DNA from: JBFIHF01 sp964411125
GTDB lineage: Bacteria > Myxococcota_A > Bradymonadia > Bradymonadales > Bradymonadaceae
Direction of reading: 5' to 3'
Assembly (NCBI GenBank): GCA_964411125.1
Contig: CAYPJU010000027.1
Location: 7,707 to 71,706 of the forward strand
Length of the DNA stretch: 64,000 bases
Positions within the stretch are counted from its first letter, which is position 1. Every line of letters begins with the position of its first letter. The position numbers were made by a program, and so were the translations under genes. The notes under the pieces were generated by a model. It made no database searches, was not told where the DNA came from, and saw nothing but the letters and a program-made list of their open reading frames with translations. This document shows, one piece after another, positions 25,238-33,141 of the stretch.

Positions 25238-28200
25238 TGTCGATCTCGGACGTCATCGAACGAAGCCGGCAACCCGGGGAGTTCTCGGAGCGGCGTCAGT
25301 TCACGATCGCGAAAGACCGAGCGATCACGAAGATGCGTCAGTTCGCGTTGGCGGACCCGGCGTTCTACATCCTCGAATGGATCCAGGCGGCGATTGCGAA
25401 CGGCGCGACCTACCTCGACATGCAGGTGGAAGGCCAGACTAGCACAATGTCTTATGTGGGTGGTGGGTTCTCGCCGGGAGAGCTCCACGAGTTGTTCGAG
25501 TTCCTCTTCGCGTCGAAGGACGACCTCGAGGTCGCGGATATCCGTCAGTTGGCGCTCGGCGTGAATGCCCTCCTGCTGTCCCATCCCGATTCGATCGTGA
25601 TCGAGTCGGGTGATGGAACGCTGGAGGGAACGACACGCGTCGAGATCTACGACCGGACGAACACGGTGGTGGTCGGGACGCCCACCGCTGCGCTCGAGGG
25701 GACGTTCGTTCGGGCGACCGGCGTACGTCGCGGTTTCGGCTATCCGCGGGAGCTGGAGGTGATCGAAGAGCGGTGTCTGACGGCGCCTATCCCGTTGCTC
25801 GTGAACGGCAATGCCATCTTCGGGTACACGTCGGTCCGGTCGCCGGACCTCGTCGGCTACCGGTCGAGGTTGAAGTTCGACGAGGGCGATCTCTATGGGA
25901 CATTGGGCTTAGCCACGACTGCGGCGAGTCGTAATGTGAAGCTGTTGACCTGGGGCGTCTGGGTGTCGTCGGATCGGGCCCCGTGGGAGGGCCTGCCTCC
26001 GATCGGAGGCGTGGTTGGCTACGACCGACTGCGCAAGACCGCGGACCACGCCAACGTGGTTCGCGACGACGTCTACGCGTCGTTGTGGGCGAGGCTGGAG
26101 CCGTACGCTCGACAGCTGGCGGAGGGGGCGACCGGCAACGCTGTGTTCGACGTCCGGCGGCTCGACGGGACGCCCGTCTCACCGACCGAGTTTCAACGCG
26201 AAGTTGCAGAGTGGTCACGCACCGTCTTGTTCAGCGGCCGGCGGCGCGGGCCGGGCGAACCCCTTCTGGGTGCAGAGGACTCGGCCCTGGCGGCGCAGTT
26301 CGGCGAGGTGCTGGACGCGCCGGTGTTCGTAGTCGGCGACCGATCACGGGAGTCGCTTCGTCGGCTCGCCGGCGGAGGGGTCGAATTCATCACGCCCGAG
26401 CTGAACCCGAAGGACCTGGAGTTCTTCCAGAAAGGAAAGGCGGGAGCCCCTCCCCGGCCATGGCTCGCGAGTGCTCAGGAGGTCGTGCTGACGTCGGATG
26501 CGCCACGCGACGACGACCCGGGCTCAGGACCGAGCATTCGTTGGCTCATCGGCGAATCGGATTCGGTGAAAGCGACGATCTACACGCCGGCAGCCGGTCC
26601 TCCCGGCGGAAAGACAGTGGTGCAGATATGCGTCTCGGAGCGTGTGCTCACCGAGGTGGACGTACCGAGCGACTTTCCGGGGCACGCGATCCGGCTCGAG
26701 TTCAGCGACACGAAACGGCGCGACGCGCTCGTGCGGGACGCGAAGAGACTGGCTGAAGTCGTCGTTCAGCATCTGCGGCCTCGGCTGGAAGCGATCGCTT
26801 CCGAGATCGTTCGCGCGGCGCGCGGCCCAGAGGAGGCTTTCTCGAGCTCGTTGAGATCGATCGCGCTCGGCGTGCTGTCGCGCAGCACGATGGTTCGTCT
26901 GCGTACGCTGGACGCTGAGGGGAATTGCGGTCCGACGATCGCCATCTGGGACGATCGTGTTCCCGTTTCGGCGCGGTCGCTGCCGCTGATCGACATGCAC
27001 GACGGGCAGATCGCGACACTGGATGGTCTGCAGCGAATGCTCACGGACAACGGCGGTGTGCTCTACGTGGCACCACCGGGCGAGTACGAAGGGCCTCATC
27101 CCGACCGCGTGATTGCGGCAAACACGAGCGAGCTTCGTCTACTCACGAAGATCGTGGGGCCGGCGGCGATCGTCGACGTGGCGCACGGTCGTCGACCGCT
27201 CGCGACCGCAGGGGGAGCTCGACTTTACGACGTCGAGCCTGGCGGCGAGCCGATCGGAGAGCTCTTCGGACGAGCTGGCTGGACGGCAGCGACGATCGAC
27301 GAGCTGATCAGCGAAATGCTGAGCGGCGGCGCGGAAGGTGGGCGAACCGCCGGTGCCCGGCGACGGCTCGCCGAGTATTGCGCGTGGTTCGCCGGCGAGG
27401 ACGAACCGGACACGATCGACATCCGCGCGGTACCTCTCTTCGGTCTCGCGTGCGGCGGCGAGATCTCGTGGAACGACGTCGCAGGGTCGACGCGGCCGAT
27501 GATGCTCGACGGATGGGCGACAGAGACCGCGAGTTGGCGCCCCTGGGGAGCCTCGGTCAGCGAGGGGCTGGCGCTCGATCCGTTCCTGGCCAGCCGCCTG
27601 GTGCCTGTTCGGCCCGCGCTCGACTACGACCTGTCGGAGACCGAGGCACGCTCGAACCCGTGGACGCCTTCCACGGCGTATCTGGAATCACGGGACCTTC
27701 CGGCGCCGCTGGACGGGCGCGTCGGATTTCCCCACCAGGTGGGGCAGCCGACGGGGGTCCTGGTGATGTTTACTGACCGCGGTCAGTGTGTACGGTTACC
27801 GGGAAATGGGGGCGGCGTCCCCGGGTTGGTGGGGTCGATTCGCGTGGAGGGACCGCCGCCGTCGCTCGATACGCTGACGGACGCGTGTGCGGCGGAGGGC
27901 GTGTCGATGCTGCTGAACCTGATCCAGCAGCTCCCGTCGACTCCCGTGGGCTCGCCCCGTCACGAGCGGATTCTGGAGATTCTGCTTCAGTTCGCGGGGA
28001 CGAACCTCGTGATCAGCCGCGTCCCTTCCGGGTCACTCGTCCACTCGACGCTTCACCCGACGGCGGCGAAGATTCTCGAGCTGCCCATCTTTCCGACGAC
28101 TGCTGGAATCTCGGTTTCGGCGGCGAGCCTGCTCCGGGAGTTCGGCACCTATGGTGACCGCGGTCACCAAACTGGACGTACTCGGCTGACGGACGATGTG

Positions 28201-28677
28201 TCGCCGGTCCTCGTTCGATGGCTGGACGGCGTTCTCGATGTCGAACCGATGAAGTTGCAACAGTTCGACCCGGAGCGTCGTTGGTCGTCGCCTGGAGAGT
28301 GGCTGTCCGATGCGCTCAACCGGCTCCGACCCGAGAGCGACACCACGACGTGGACCGTGACGATCGTAGGTCGGGATCAAATTCGCGCGGCGATGTCCTG
28401 GGGCAACGAGACCGCTGTATCCACCGACTTGATGCTCACGGGGGACTCGATCTCCGTCGCGGAAGATTTCTGGCTGTTGCGACATGTCTTCGGCGACGAA
28501 CCTACTTTCGACGAACGAGGTGCGCCGAGACAGGATCCGGAGCGCACGGCGTGGCTCCTGATGTCGTTGTACGCGTACGTGAACGAGCAGCGGCTGGCGG
28601 TGACGAACATCAACGAGCTCGAGTTCCAGTCGCGGGTCCTGCAGTGGGTGTCGGAGGTCGGGTCCGGACAGGGCTGA
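25237..28677 (+). CDS. large protein with degenerate GHKL domain, protein B of a paired system
   Basis: 1146 residues from ATG 25237, whose first base is the last base of the previous stop (TGATG). Residues 20-250 echo the GHKL fold: AFYILEWIQAAIANGATYLD has Glu47 but Ala51 and Ala54 where Asn and Asp belong, and YVGGGF (73-78) replaces DxGxG. ATP binding is therefore doubtful. The remaining 900 residues show no family I recognise; a segment around 425-470 has paired helical motifs and the C-terminus is helical. No signal peptide or membrane segment. It carries two TGACCGCGGTCA palindromes 381 bases apart. Probably works with protein A. Ends 6 bases from a convergent gene. Confidence 0.7.
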   Translation: MSISDVIERSRQPGEFSERRQFTIAKDRAITKMRQFALADPAFYILEWIQAAIANGATYLDMQVEGQTSTMSYVGGGFSPGELHELFEFLFASKDDLEVADIRQLALGVNALLLSHPDSIVIESGDGTLEGTTRVEIYDRTNTVVVGTPTAALEGTFVRATGVRRGFGYPRELEVIEERCLTAPIPLLVNGNAIFGYTSVRSPDLVGYRSRLKFDEGDLYGTLGLATTAASRNVKLLTWGVWVSSDRAPWEGLPPIGGVVGYDRLRKTADHANVVRDDVYASLWARLEPYARQLAEGATGNAVFDVRRLDGTPVSPTEFQREVAEWSRTVLFSGRRRGPGEPLLGAEDSALAAQFGEVLDAPVFVVGDRSRESLRRLAGGGVEFITPELNPKDLEFFQKGKAGAPPRPWLASAQEVVLTSDAPRDDDPGSGPSIRWLIGESDSVKATIYTPAAGPPGGKTVVQICVSERVLTEVDVPSDFPGHAIRLEFSDTKRRDALVRDAKRLAEVVVQHLRPRLEAIASEIVRAARGPEEAFSSSLRSIALGVLSRSTMVRLRTLDAEGNCGPTIAIWDDRVPVSARSLPLIDMHDGQIATLDGLQRMLTDNGGVLYVAPPGEYEGPHPDRVIAANTSELRLLTKIVGPAAIVDVAHGRRPLATAGGARLYDVEPGGEPIGELFGRAGWTAATIDELISEMLSGGAEGGRTAGARRRLAEYCAWFAGEDEPDTIDIRAVPLFGLACGGEISWNDVAGSTRPMMLDGWATETASWRPWGASVSEGLALDPFLASRLVPVRPALDYDLSETEARSNPWTPSTAYLESRDLPAPLDGRVGFPHQVGQPTGVLVMFTDRGQCVRLPGNGGGVPGLVGSIRVEGPPPSLDTLTDACAAEGVSMLLNLIQQLPSTPVGSPRHERILEILLQFAGTNLVISRVPSGSLVHSTLHPTAAKILELPIFPTTAGISVSAASLLREFGTYGDRGHQTGRTRLTDDVSPVLVRWLDGVLDVEPMKLQQFDPERRWSSPGEWLSDALNRLRPESDTTTWTVTIVGRDQIRAAMSWGNETAVSTDLMLTGDSISVAEDFWLLRHVFGDEPTFDERGAPRQDPERTAWLLMSLYAYVNEQRLAVTNINELEFQSRVLQWVSEVGSGQG
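27772..27787. repeat. iterated palindrome TGACCGCGGTCA, copy 4
   Basis: ACTGACCGCGGTCAGT, a 16-bp perfect palindrome inside GHKL protein B; here the core reads D-R-G-Q, a different frame from copies 1-3. Confidence 0.8.
28152..28169. repeat. iterated palindrome TGACCGCGGTCA, copy 5
   Basis: TGGTGACCGCGGTCACCA, an 18-bp perfect palindrome inside GHKL protein B; the core reads D-R-G-H. Confidence 0.8.
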
Positions 28678-28683
28678 GGGTCG

Positions 28684-29448
28684 TCAGTTGGTCTGGCAGG
28701 TGCGGAGCCCCTCGTCATCGAGCGCGCAGACAGTCCCGCCCGGGGACTGGCAGCCTTCGCATGTCACGTCGCAGCGCTCGCCGTTGATCCGCAGCACGTC
28801 GTAGATCGATTGGGTGAGAAGCGCAGGGAACTGGGAAGAGACGGCCTCGTTGCAGTTGCAGAAGTTGAGGTCGTTCCGCAGGGCGCAGTCGGTGTCCATC
28901 ATGCAGCTCGAGGCGCCGACCATGCCTCCGTCGGCTTTTTGCTCGAACTCTTCGCAGGTCATGACCTGGACGATCTCGCATCGTCCTTCGTCGTTGCAGC
29001 GGGGGTAGAGCTCTCCGGGCTCGGAGAGTTTGACGTAGGGGCAACCGGTGGGGGGACATCCGAATGCGTTGCTACACTGGGCGGCGTCGGCTTCGGCGCG
29101 GACCGCATCGTACGTGCTCTTGTCGGTACCTCGCGCCACGGCGAGGTCGCAGTCGCAGACCTGAGCGCGGGGGAGAATCTCGCAGTCGTAGTCGGCTGCG
29201 CATTCACGGGGGAAGCCCCGGACGGCCTCGATGAACCGCTCCCCGATCTCCGCGCAGTTGCCCCCCTCGCCGCCCCCCGTTTCGGGCGTGGCGGCGGTGT
29301 CTTCGGTGGACTGGACGTCGGTGGAGACCGTCGCGTCGTCGACTCCGGCGTCGCCGGAATCAACCGGGGGCTGTGAGCAGCTCGCGGTGAGAAGAGCGAC
29401 GACGCCGATTCGCGCGATCTTGTGAACCTTCCCCGAGAACCGGCGCAT
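28684..29448 (-). CDS. Cys-rich lipoprotein, unknown function
   Basis: 254 residues from ATG 29448. The signal peptide ends in a lipobox LLTASC (Cys about 24), then a Thr/Asp/Gly-rich linker of about 40 residues. The rest contains some 20 cysteines in blocks such as CAADYDCEILPRAQVCDCD, CSNAFGCPPTGCPY and CMMDTDCALRNDLNFCNCN, which suggests a disulfide-rich globular domain made of two similar halves. This type recurs in Myxococcota outer-membrane lipoproteins. Three bases separate it from the upstream lipoprotein gene, so both are in one operon. No enzyme motif. Confidence 0.78.
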   Translation of the reverse strand: MRRFSGKVHKIARIGVVALLTASCSQPPVDSGDAGVDDATVSTDVQSTEDTAATPETGGGEGGNCAEIGERFIEAVRGFPRECAADYDCEILPRAQVCDCDLAVARGTDKSTYDAVRAEADAAQCSNAFGCPPTGCPYVKLSEPGELYPRCNDEGRCEIVQVMTCEEFEQKADGGMVGASSCMMDTDCALRNDLNFCNCNEAVSSQFPALLTQSIYDVLRINGERCDVTCEGCQSPGGTVCALDDEGLRTCQTN

Positions 29449-29451
29449 TCG

Positions 29452-30012
29452 TCACTGGCGCTTCATGAGGGCGTCGACGGGGCTTCCGAGGATGGTGCTC
29501 GTGTGGGTGCATTCGAGGTTGTCGGCGTCGACGACCGTGCAGCCGAGGCCGAGCTGTTGTCGATCGCCGTCGACGTCCGCGGTCCAGGAGATCGAGAAGT
29601 CTTCCCCATTGAGAGTGCCACCGCCGGTGGGGCCGGGATCGATGCCCTCCATTTCGAAAGTGCCGCTGACGGAGCTTGTTCCTTCCTCGTGGCGAAGCAT
29701 CAGGGTGGCGATGACTTCTCCCCCCTCGGCCTTCTCCACCCGCCACGTTCCGTGCATCGCTCCGGGGTTCTCGATGCCGGTATCGGGGTCGGTCCCCCCC
29801 ATGTCGGCAGCGCCGCCCACGTCGGGGTCCACGGCTCCGGTATCCCCGCCTGCGGTTCCCCCGGCGTCCCCTCCGTTGGTTTCACCGTTGTTGGGCTGAT
29901 TGTTTGGGTCGAGGATCTGCCCGTTGTTGTCGCCATTGTTGCTCGGACAACCGACGGCGAAGGCCGCCGCGACGACGATCAGCGCGTAAAACCGTTTGGC
30001 TCGCGTCACCAT
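29452..30012 (-). CDS. lipoprotein with Asn/Asp/Gly-rich linker, unknown function
   Basis: 186 residues from ATG 30012 with GGAG upstream. Signal peptide with lipobox FAVGC, followed by a low-complexity linker (PSNNGDNNGQILDPNNQPNN and Gly-Asp repeats to about residue 80). The C-terminal 100 residues look like a small beta-barrel or lipocalin-like domain (GTWRVEKAEGGEVIATLML ... TLNGEDFSISWTAD). Likely anchored in the outer membrane. First gene of a two-lipoprotein operon. Confidence 0.75.
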   Translation of the reverse strand: MVTRAKRFYALIVVAAAFAVGCPSNNGDNNGQILDPNNQPNNGETNGGDAGGTAGGDTGAVDPDVGGAADMGGTDPDTGIENPGAMHGTWRVEKAEGGEVIATLMLRHEEGTSSVSGTFEMEGIDPGPTGGGTLNGEDFSISWTADVDGDRQQLGLGCTVVDADNLECTHTSTILGSPVDALMKRQ

Positions 30013-30128
30013 AGTGGGACTCCAGTCTCTGTGCATGTTCTCGGTATCGACAGCTTATCTCGTTTGGCGAGGCGAGGAAAGCTCGTGGTGGTTCCCCCTG
30101 CGGGACACGCGCACGACGCCCCTCGGAG

Positions 30129-30163
30129 AGCGGGGAGCGGGGAGCGGGGAGCGGGGAGCGCAG
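30129..30163. repeat. heptanucleotide tandem repeat (AGCGGGG)
   Basis: Four identical AGCGGGG units and one degenerate unit (AGCGCAG), ending beside the stop codon of the following minus-strand gene. The gap also holds the promoter of the lipoprotein operon. Confidence 0.85.
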
Positions 30164-30169
30164 AGCGCG

Positions 30170-30799
30170 TCACCGAAGCTTGGATATGCCGTCGAGGTCG
30201 ATCTCGTCGAGCAGCTTCACAGCCTCGTCCGCTTTCCGAGCAGGCTGGACGGAGACTTTGACCTCGACGAAGGGGTTTACCAGGACGATGACCTCGGCTT
30301 TCTTCCTTTTCGAGTCGAAGCTCTTCTGAGCATCGTATTCTCCGACCTTCAGGCCCTCGACCTCGACTGGCCCTATGTCGAGCTTCTCCCCTTCGTTCCC
30401 GATGACGGGGTATGCGGCGCGGCGTTGCTCTTCGGTCTGATTCGGCCCGGTGATGTTGACGTTGAAGGTGTGGTCGTCCCCCTCGTAGAACGCGTAGGCG
30501 ATCGGCGCGGTCTTGACTGCCTGCCGGCGTCGCGCGCGGACTCCGTCGAGCTCGGCGGGGAGAAACTCTTGCAGGTTGACGGCGATCGGGGATCGGGGGT
30601 CCTCGATTTTCTTCTGCTTCGCGACTTCGCGGGAGCCGGCATCGTTCTCGTCGTCGGCGGGGCTGCCGGTATCGTCGAAGCGTTCGGGGAGCGCGACGTC
30701 CGGCACCGGCGGAGCGGTCGGGCTTCGCCGGTCAGCCGGTTTGCATTCGAGCATCGACGTAATGGACCCGAGCAGGATCGCGGCGAGGAAGAAGTGCAT
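30170..30799 (-). CDS. secreted protein or lipoprotein, unknown function
   Basis: 209 residues from ATG 30799. MHFFLAAILLGSITSMLECK is a short signal sequence, possibly with a lipobox (SMLEC). A proline/acidic linker follows, then a domain from about residue 75 with NVNITGPNQTEEQRRAAYPV and AEVIVLVNPFVEVKVSVQPA, probably beta-rich. No family recognised. Downstream in the same direction as the small membrane protein 33 bases away, so possibly cotranscribed. Confidence 0.65.
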   Translation of the reverse strand: MHFFLAAILLGSITSMLECKPADRRSPTAPPVPDVALPERFDDTGSPADDENDAGSREVAKQKKIEDPRSPIAVNLQEFLPAELDGVRARRRQAVKTAPIAYAFYEGDDHTFNVNITGPNQTEEQRRAAYPVIGNEGEKLDIGPVEVEGLKVGEYDAQKSFDSKRKKAEVIVLVNPFVEVKVSVQPARKADEAVKLLDEIDLDGISKLR

Positions 30800-30832
30800 G
30801 GATCGGTGTTCCTCAGGAGGTCGAGGGGGGCG

Positions 30833-31318
30833 TCATTCTTCGCCGGGACACCAGTAGGTTCCCGCGGCGTGGGCGAGCTGACAGAAGCCATCGGCGGCGA
30901 CCCGGTGATACTTGCGGTTGAACTGGGGAAATCCGTCCTGACGGTGGGGGTCGTCGAGGAACCAGTTGGGGTCGCTGCGCATGGTGGGGACGACGCGCTG
31001 AGCCATGGTGACGGCGACGATGACGCAGGTTCCCGCGGAGAGGATCGCCGTTCCGAGGAGGATGCGGTTCACGATGCCGATCCCGGTGGCGCCCTCTTTG
31101 CGGACGTTGTTGAAGCCCATCGCGGTGAGCGCCGGGAAGACGAAGGCGAGGAGGACAGCGACGGCGAACTTGACCCCGCCGTCGATGATGGTGTCGAGGA
31201 GCGCCCCGCAGACGGCGAAGGTCGTATAGACCCCGAACGCGGCGAGGACGGCGTAGACGGGTAGCAAGAGCAGGTCGCCGATCCCTTCTTCTTCTGTGTC
31301 GTCGTGCTCGGCCATCAT
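30833..31318 (-). CDS. small membrane protein, unknown function
   Basis: 161 residues from ATG 31318 (GAGGTGAC upstream; ATG 31315 is also possible). Three hydrophobic segments: about 15-42, 47-68 and 82-105. The C-terminal 50 residues are hydrophilic with two cysteines (GFCQLAHAAGTYWCPGEE). The start lies one base after the acetate kinase fusion stop, so it is in that operon. Inner membrane; no known family. Confidence 0.65.
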   Translation of the reverse strand: MMAEHDDTEEEGIGDLLLLPVYAVLAAFGVYTTFAVCGALLDTIIDGGVKFAVAVLLAFVFPALTAMGFNNVRKEGATGIGIVNRILLGTAILSAGTCVIVAVTMAQRVVPTMRSDPNWFLDDPHRQDGFPQFNRKYHRVAADGFCQLAHAAGTYWCPGEE

Positions 31319-31319
31319 G

Positions 31320-33137
31320 TCACCTCACTTCGTCGTATTTGAGTGAGCGGCGTCGCAGGTGCGCCGTTCCTTCGGTCGGGACGAGGACTCCCTGGGCTCC
31401 CCGGGAGAGCTCGGCGGCGTTTCCTTCGTCGGTGTCGATGTGCATCTCGAGCTTGTAAGTATCCTTCACCCGGACGAGCACGTCACCAAAGACGAGGTCT
31501 CGACCTTCGCTGTTGACGGCGACCTCGACGACGTCGCGGTCGGCGACCCCGAAGGCTTCTGCATCGTCGGGGTGCATGTGGATGTGTCGCCAGGCGCAGA
31601 TGACGCCGTTTTCGAGGTCGACCTCGCCGTGAGGGCCGACGAGCTTGCAGCCGGGGGTGTTGGCGACGTCTCCGGAGGCGCGGACGGGGGCGTCGATCCC
31701 GAGATAGAACTCGTCGGTGCGCGAGATCTCGACCTGATTCTTGCTGCGGGTGGGCCCGAGGATTCGCACGCCTTCGAGCTGGCGTTTGGGCCCGACGACG
31801 GTGACGGTCTCGTTGCAGGCGAACTGCCCGGGCTGCGAGAGAGGGTTGCGTTCGGTCAGCTCGTAGCCGGGACCGAAGAGCGCCTCGACGGTCTGTTGCG
31901 TGAGGTGGACGTGGCGTGCGCTGACGGCGACGGGGATGGTCTTCGGCTCGCTCTGACGGGCCCGCTCCTGGAGAACCTTGGCGGTCTCCTGCGCGATGGC
32001 GGCTTCCTCGTTCGTCTTGACGACGAGGAGGCGGGTGCGGCTGTTCGGGGTGGAGATGGTGGCGACGGGGGAGTGATGCGAGACCGACGCGTCGCGGTTC
32101 GCGTCTTCGTCGAGGACGGCACCGAGGAAGTCGAGTCGTTGTGCGACGCGGTGCCGGACGACCTCGCTGTTCTCCCCGATTCCGGCGGTGAAGACGATGG
32201 CGTCGACCCCGCCCATGGCGGCGGCGTAGGCCCCGATGTACTTTCGGAGTCGGTGGCAGAAGACCTGGATGGCGTGGCGGCTCGGTTCGTCGCCCTCGGC
32301 GGCGCGCTCCTCGATGTCGCGCATGTCGTTTCCGACGCCGCTGAGTCCTTTGAGGCCGCTCTCGCGATTGAGGACGCGGTCGAGGTCGTCTGCGTCCCAG
32401 CCTTCGGCGCGCATCAGCGCGATGAGAATTCCGGCGTCGATGTCGCCGACGCGGGTCCCCATCACCAGCCCTTCGAGGGGCGTCATCCCCATGCTGGTCT
32501 CGACGGAACGTCCGTACTCGACGGCGGCAGCGCTGCATCCGTTGCCGAGGTGGCACGTGATGATGCGGAGGTCGCGCACGTCGGCGTCGAGGGAGGCGGC
32601 GGCCTGTTCGGCGACCCACTTGTGGCTGATCCCGTGGAAGCCGTAGCGGCGGATTCCGTGTTCCTCAGCGAGCTCGAGCGGGATGGCGTATTCTCGCGCC
32701 CGTCGCGGGAGGGTGTTGTGAAATGCGGTGTCGAAGACGGCGACCTGCGGCACGTCGGGGAGGAGGCGGCGGGCCGCCCGAATCCCGGCCAGGTTCGGTG
32801 GATTGTGGAGCGGAGCGAGCTCGGCGAGGTCGTCGATCGTCTTCTCGACTTCGTCGTCGATCACGACCGGATGGACGAAGGCTTCGCCGCCATGCACGAC
32901 GCGATGACCGACCGCGGCGACATCGAGCCCGTCGGGGACGAGGCGCTGCAGAACGATCTCGAGGGCCGCGGCGTGGTCGGCGGCTTCGCACGGCTCGAAA
33001 CCCGAGCCGAAGTCGACGCGAGGCTCGGCCTCCCCGATCCGTTCGACGCGCGCGTTGGCCGCCGGGACCGCCGAGTGTGGATCGAAGACGGAAGCCTTCA
33101 GAGAAGAGCTGCCACTGTTGAGGACGAGAATGTTCAT
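31320..33137 (-). CDS. acetate kinase - PduL phosphotransacylase fusion
   Basis: 605 residues from ATG 33137, four bases after the upstream stop. Residues 1-390 are acetate kinase: MNILVLNSGSSSLK, GHRVVHGG, VFDTAFHNTLP, YGFHGISHKWV, HLGNGCSAAAV, GTRVGDIDAG and FTAGIGENSE are all intact. Residues about 405-600 are PduL, the phosphate acyltransferase unrelated to Pta: VSARHVHLTQQTVEALFG and WRHIHMHPDDAEAFG hold its zinc-binding histidines. One chain would thus turn acetyl-CoA plus phosphate and ADP into acetate, CoA and ATP, or the reverse, passing acetyl phosphate between domains. There is no encapsulation peptide or microcompartment gene nearby. Cytoplasmic. Confidence 0.9.
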   Translation of the reverse strand: MNILVLNSGSSSLKASVFDPHSAVPAANARVERIGEAEPRVDFGSGFEPCEAADHAAALEIVLQRLVPDGLDVAAVGHRVVHGGEAFVHPVVIDDEVEKTIDDLAELAPLHNPPNLAGIRAARRLLPDVPQVAVFDTAFHNTLPRRAREYAIPLELAEEHGIRRYGFHGISHKWVAEQAAASLDADVRDLRIITCHLGNGCSAAAVEYGRSVETSMGMTPLEGLVMGTRVGDIDAGILIALMRAEGWDADDLDRVLNRESGLKGLSGVGNDMRDIEERAAEGDEPSRHAIQVFCHRLRKYIGAYAAAMGGVDAIVFTAGIGENSEVVRHRVAQRLDFLGAVLDEDANRDASVSHHSPVATISTPNSRTRLLVVKTNEEAAIAQETAKVLQERARQSEPKTIPVAVSARHVHLTQQTVEALFGPGYELTERNPLSQPGQFACNETVTVVGPKRQLEGVRILGPTRSKNQVEISRTDEFYLGIDAPVRASGDVANTPGCKLVGPHGEVDLENGVICAWRHIHMHPDDAEAFGVADRDVVEVAVNSEGRDLVFGDVLVRVKDTYKLEMHIDTDEGNAAELSRGAQGVLVPTEGTAHLRRRSLKYDEVR

Positions 33138-33141
33138 GGGG

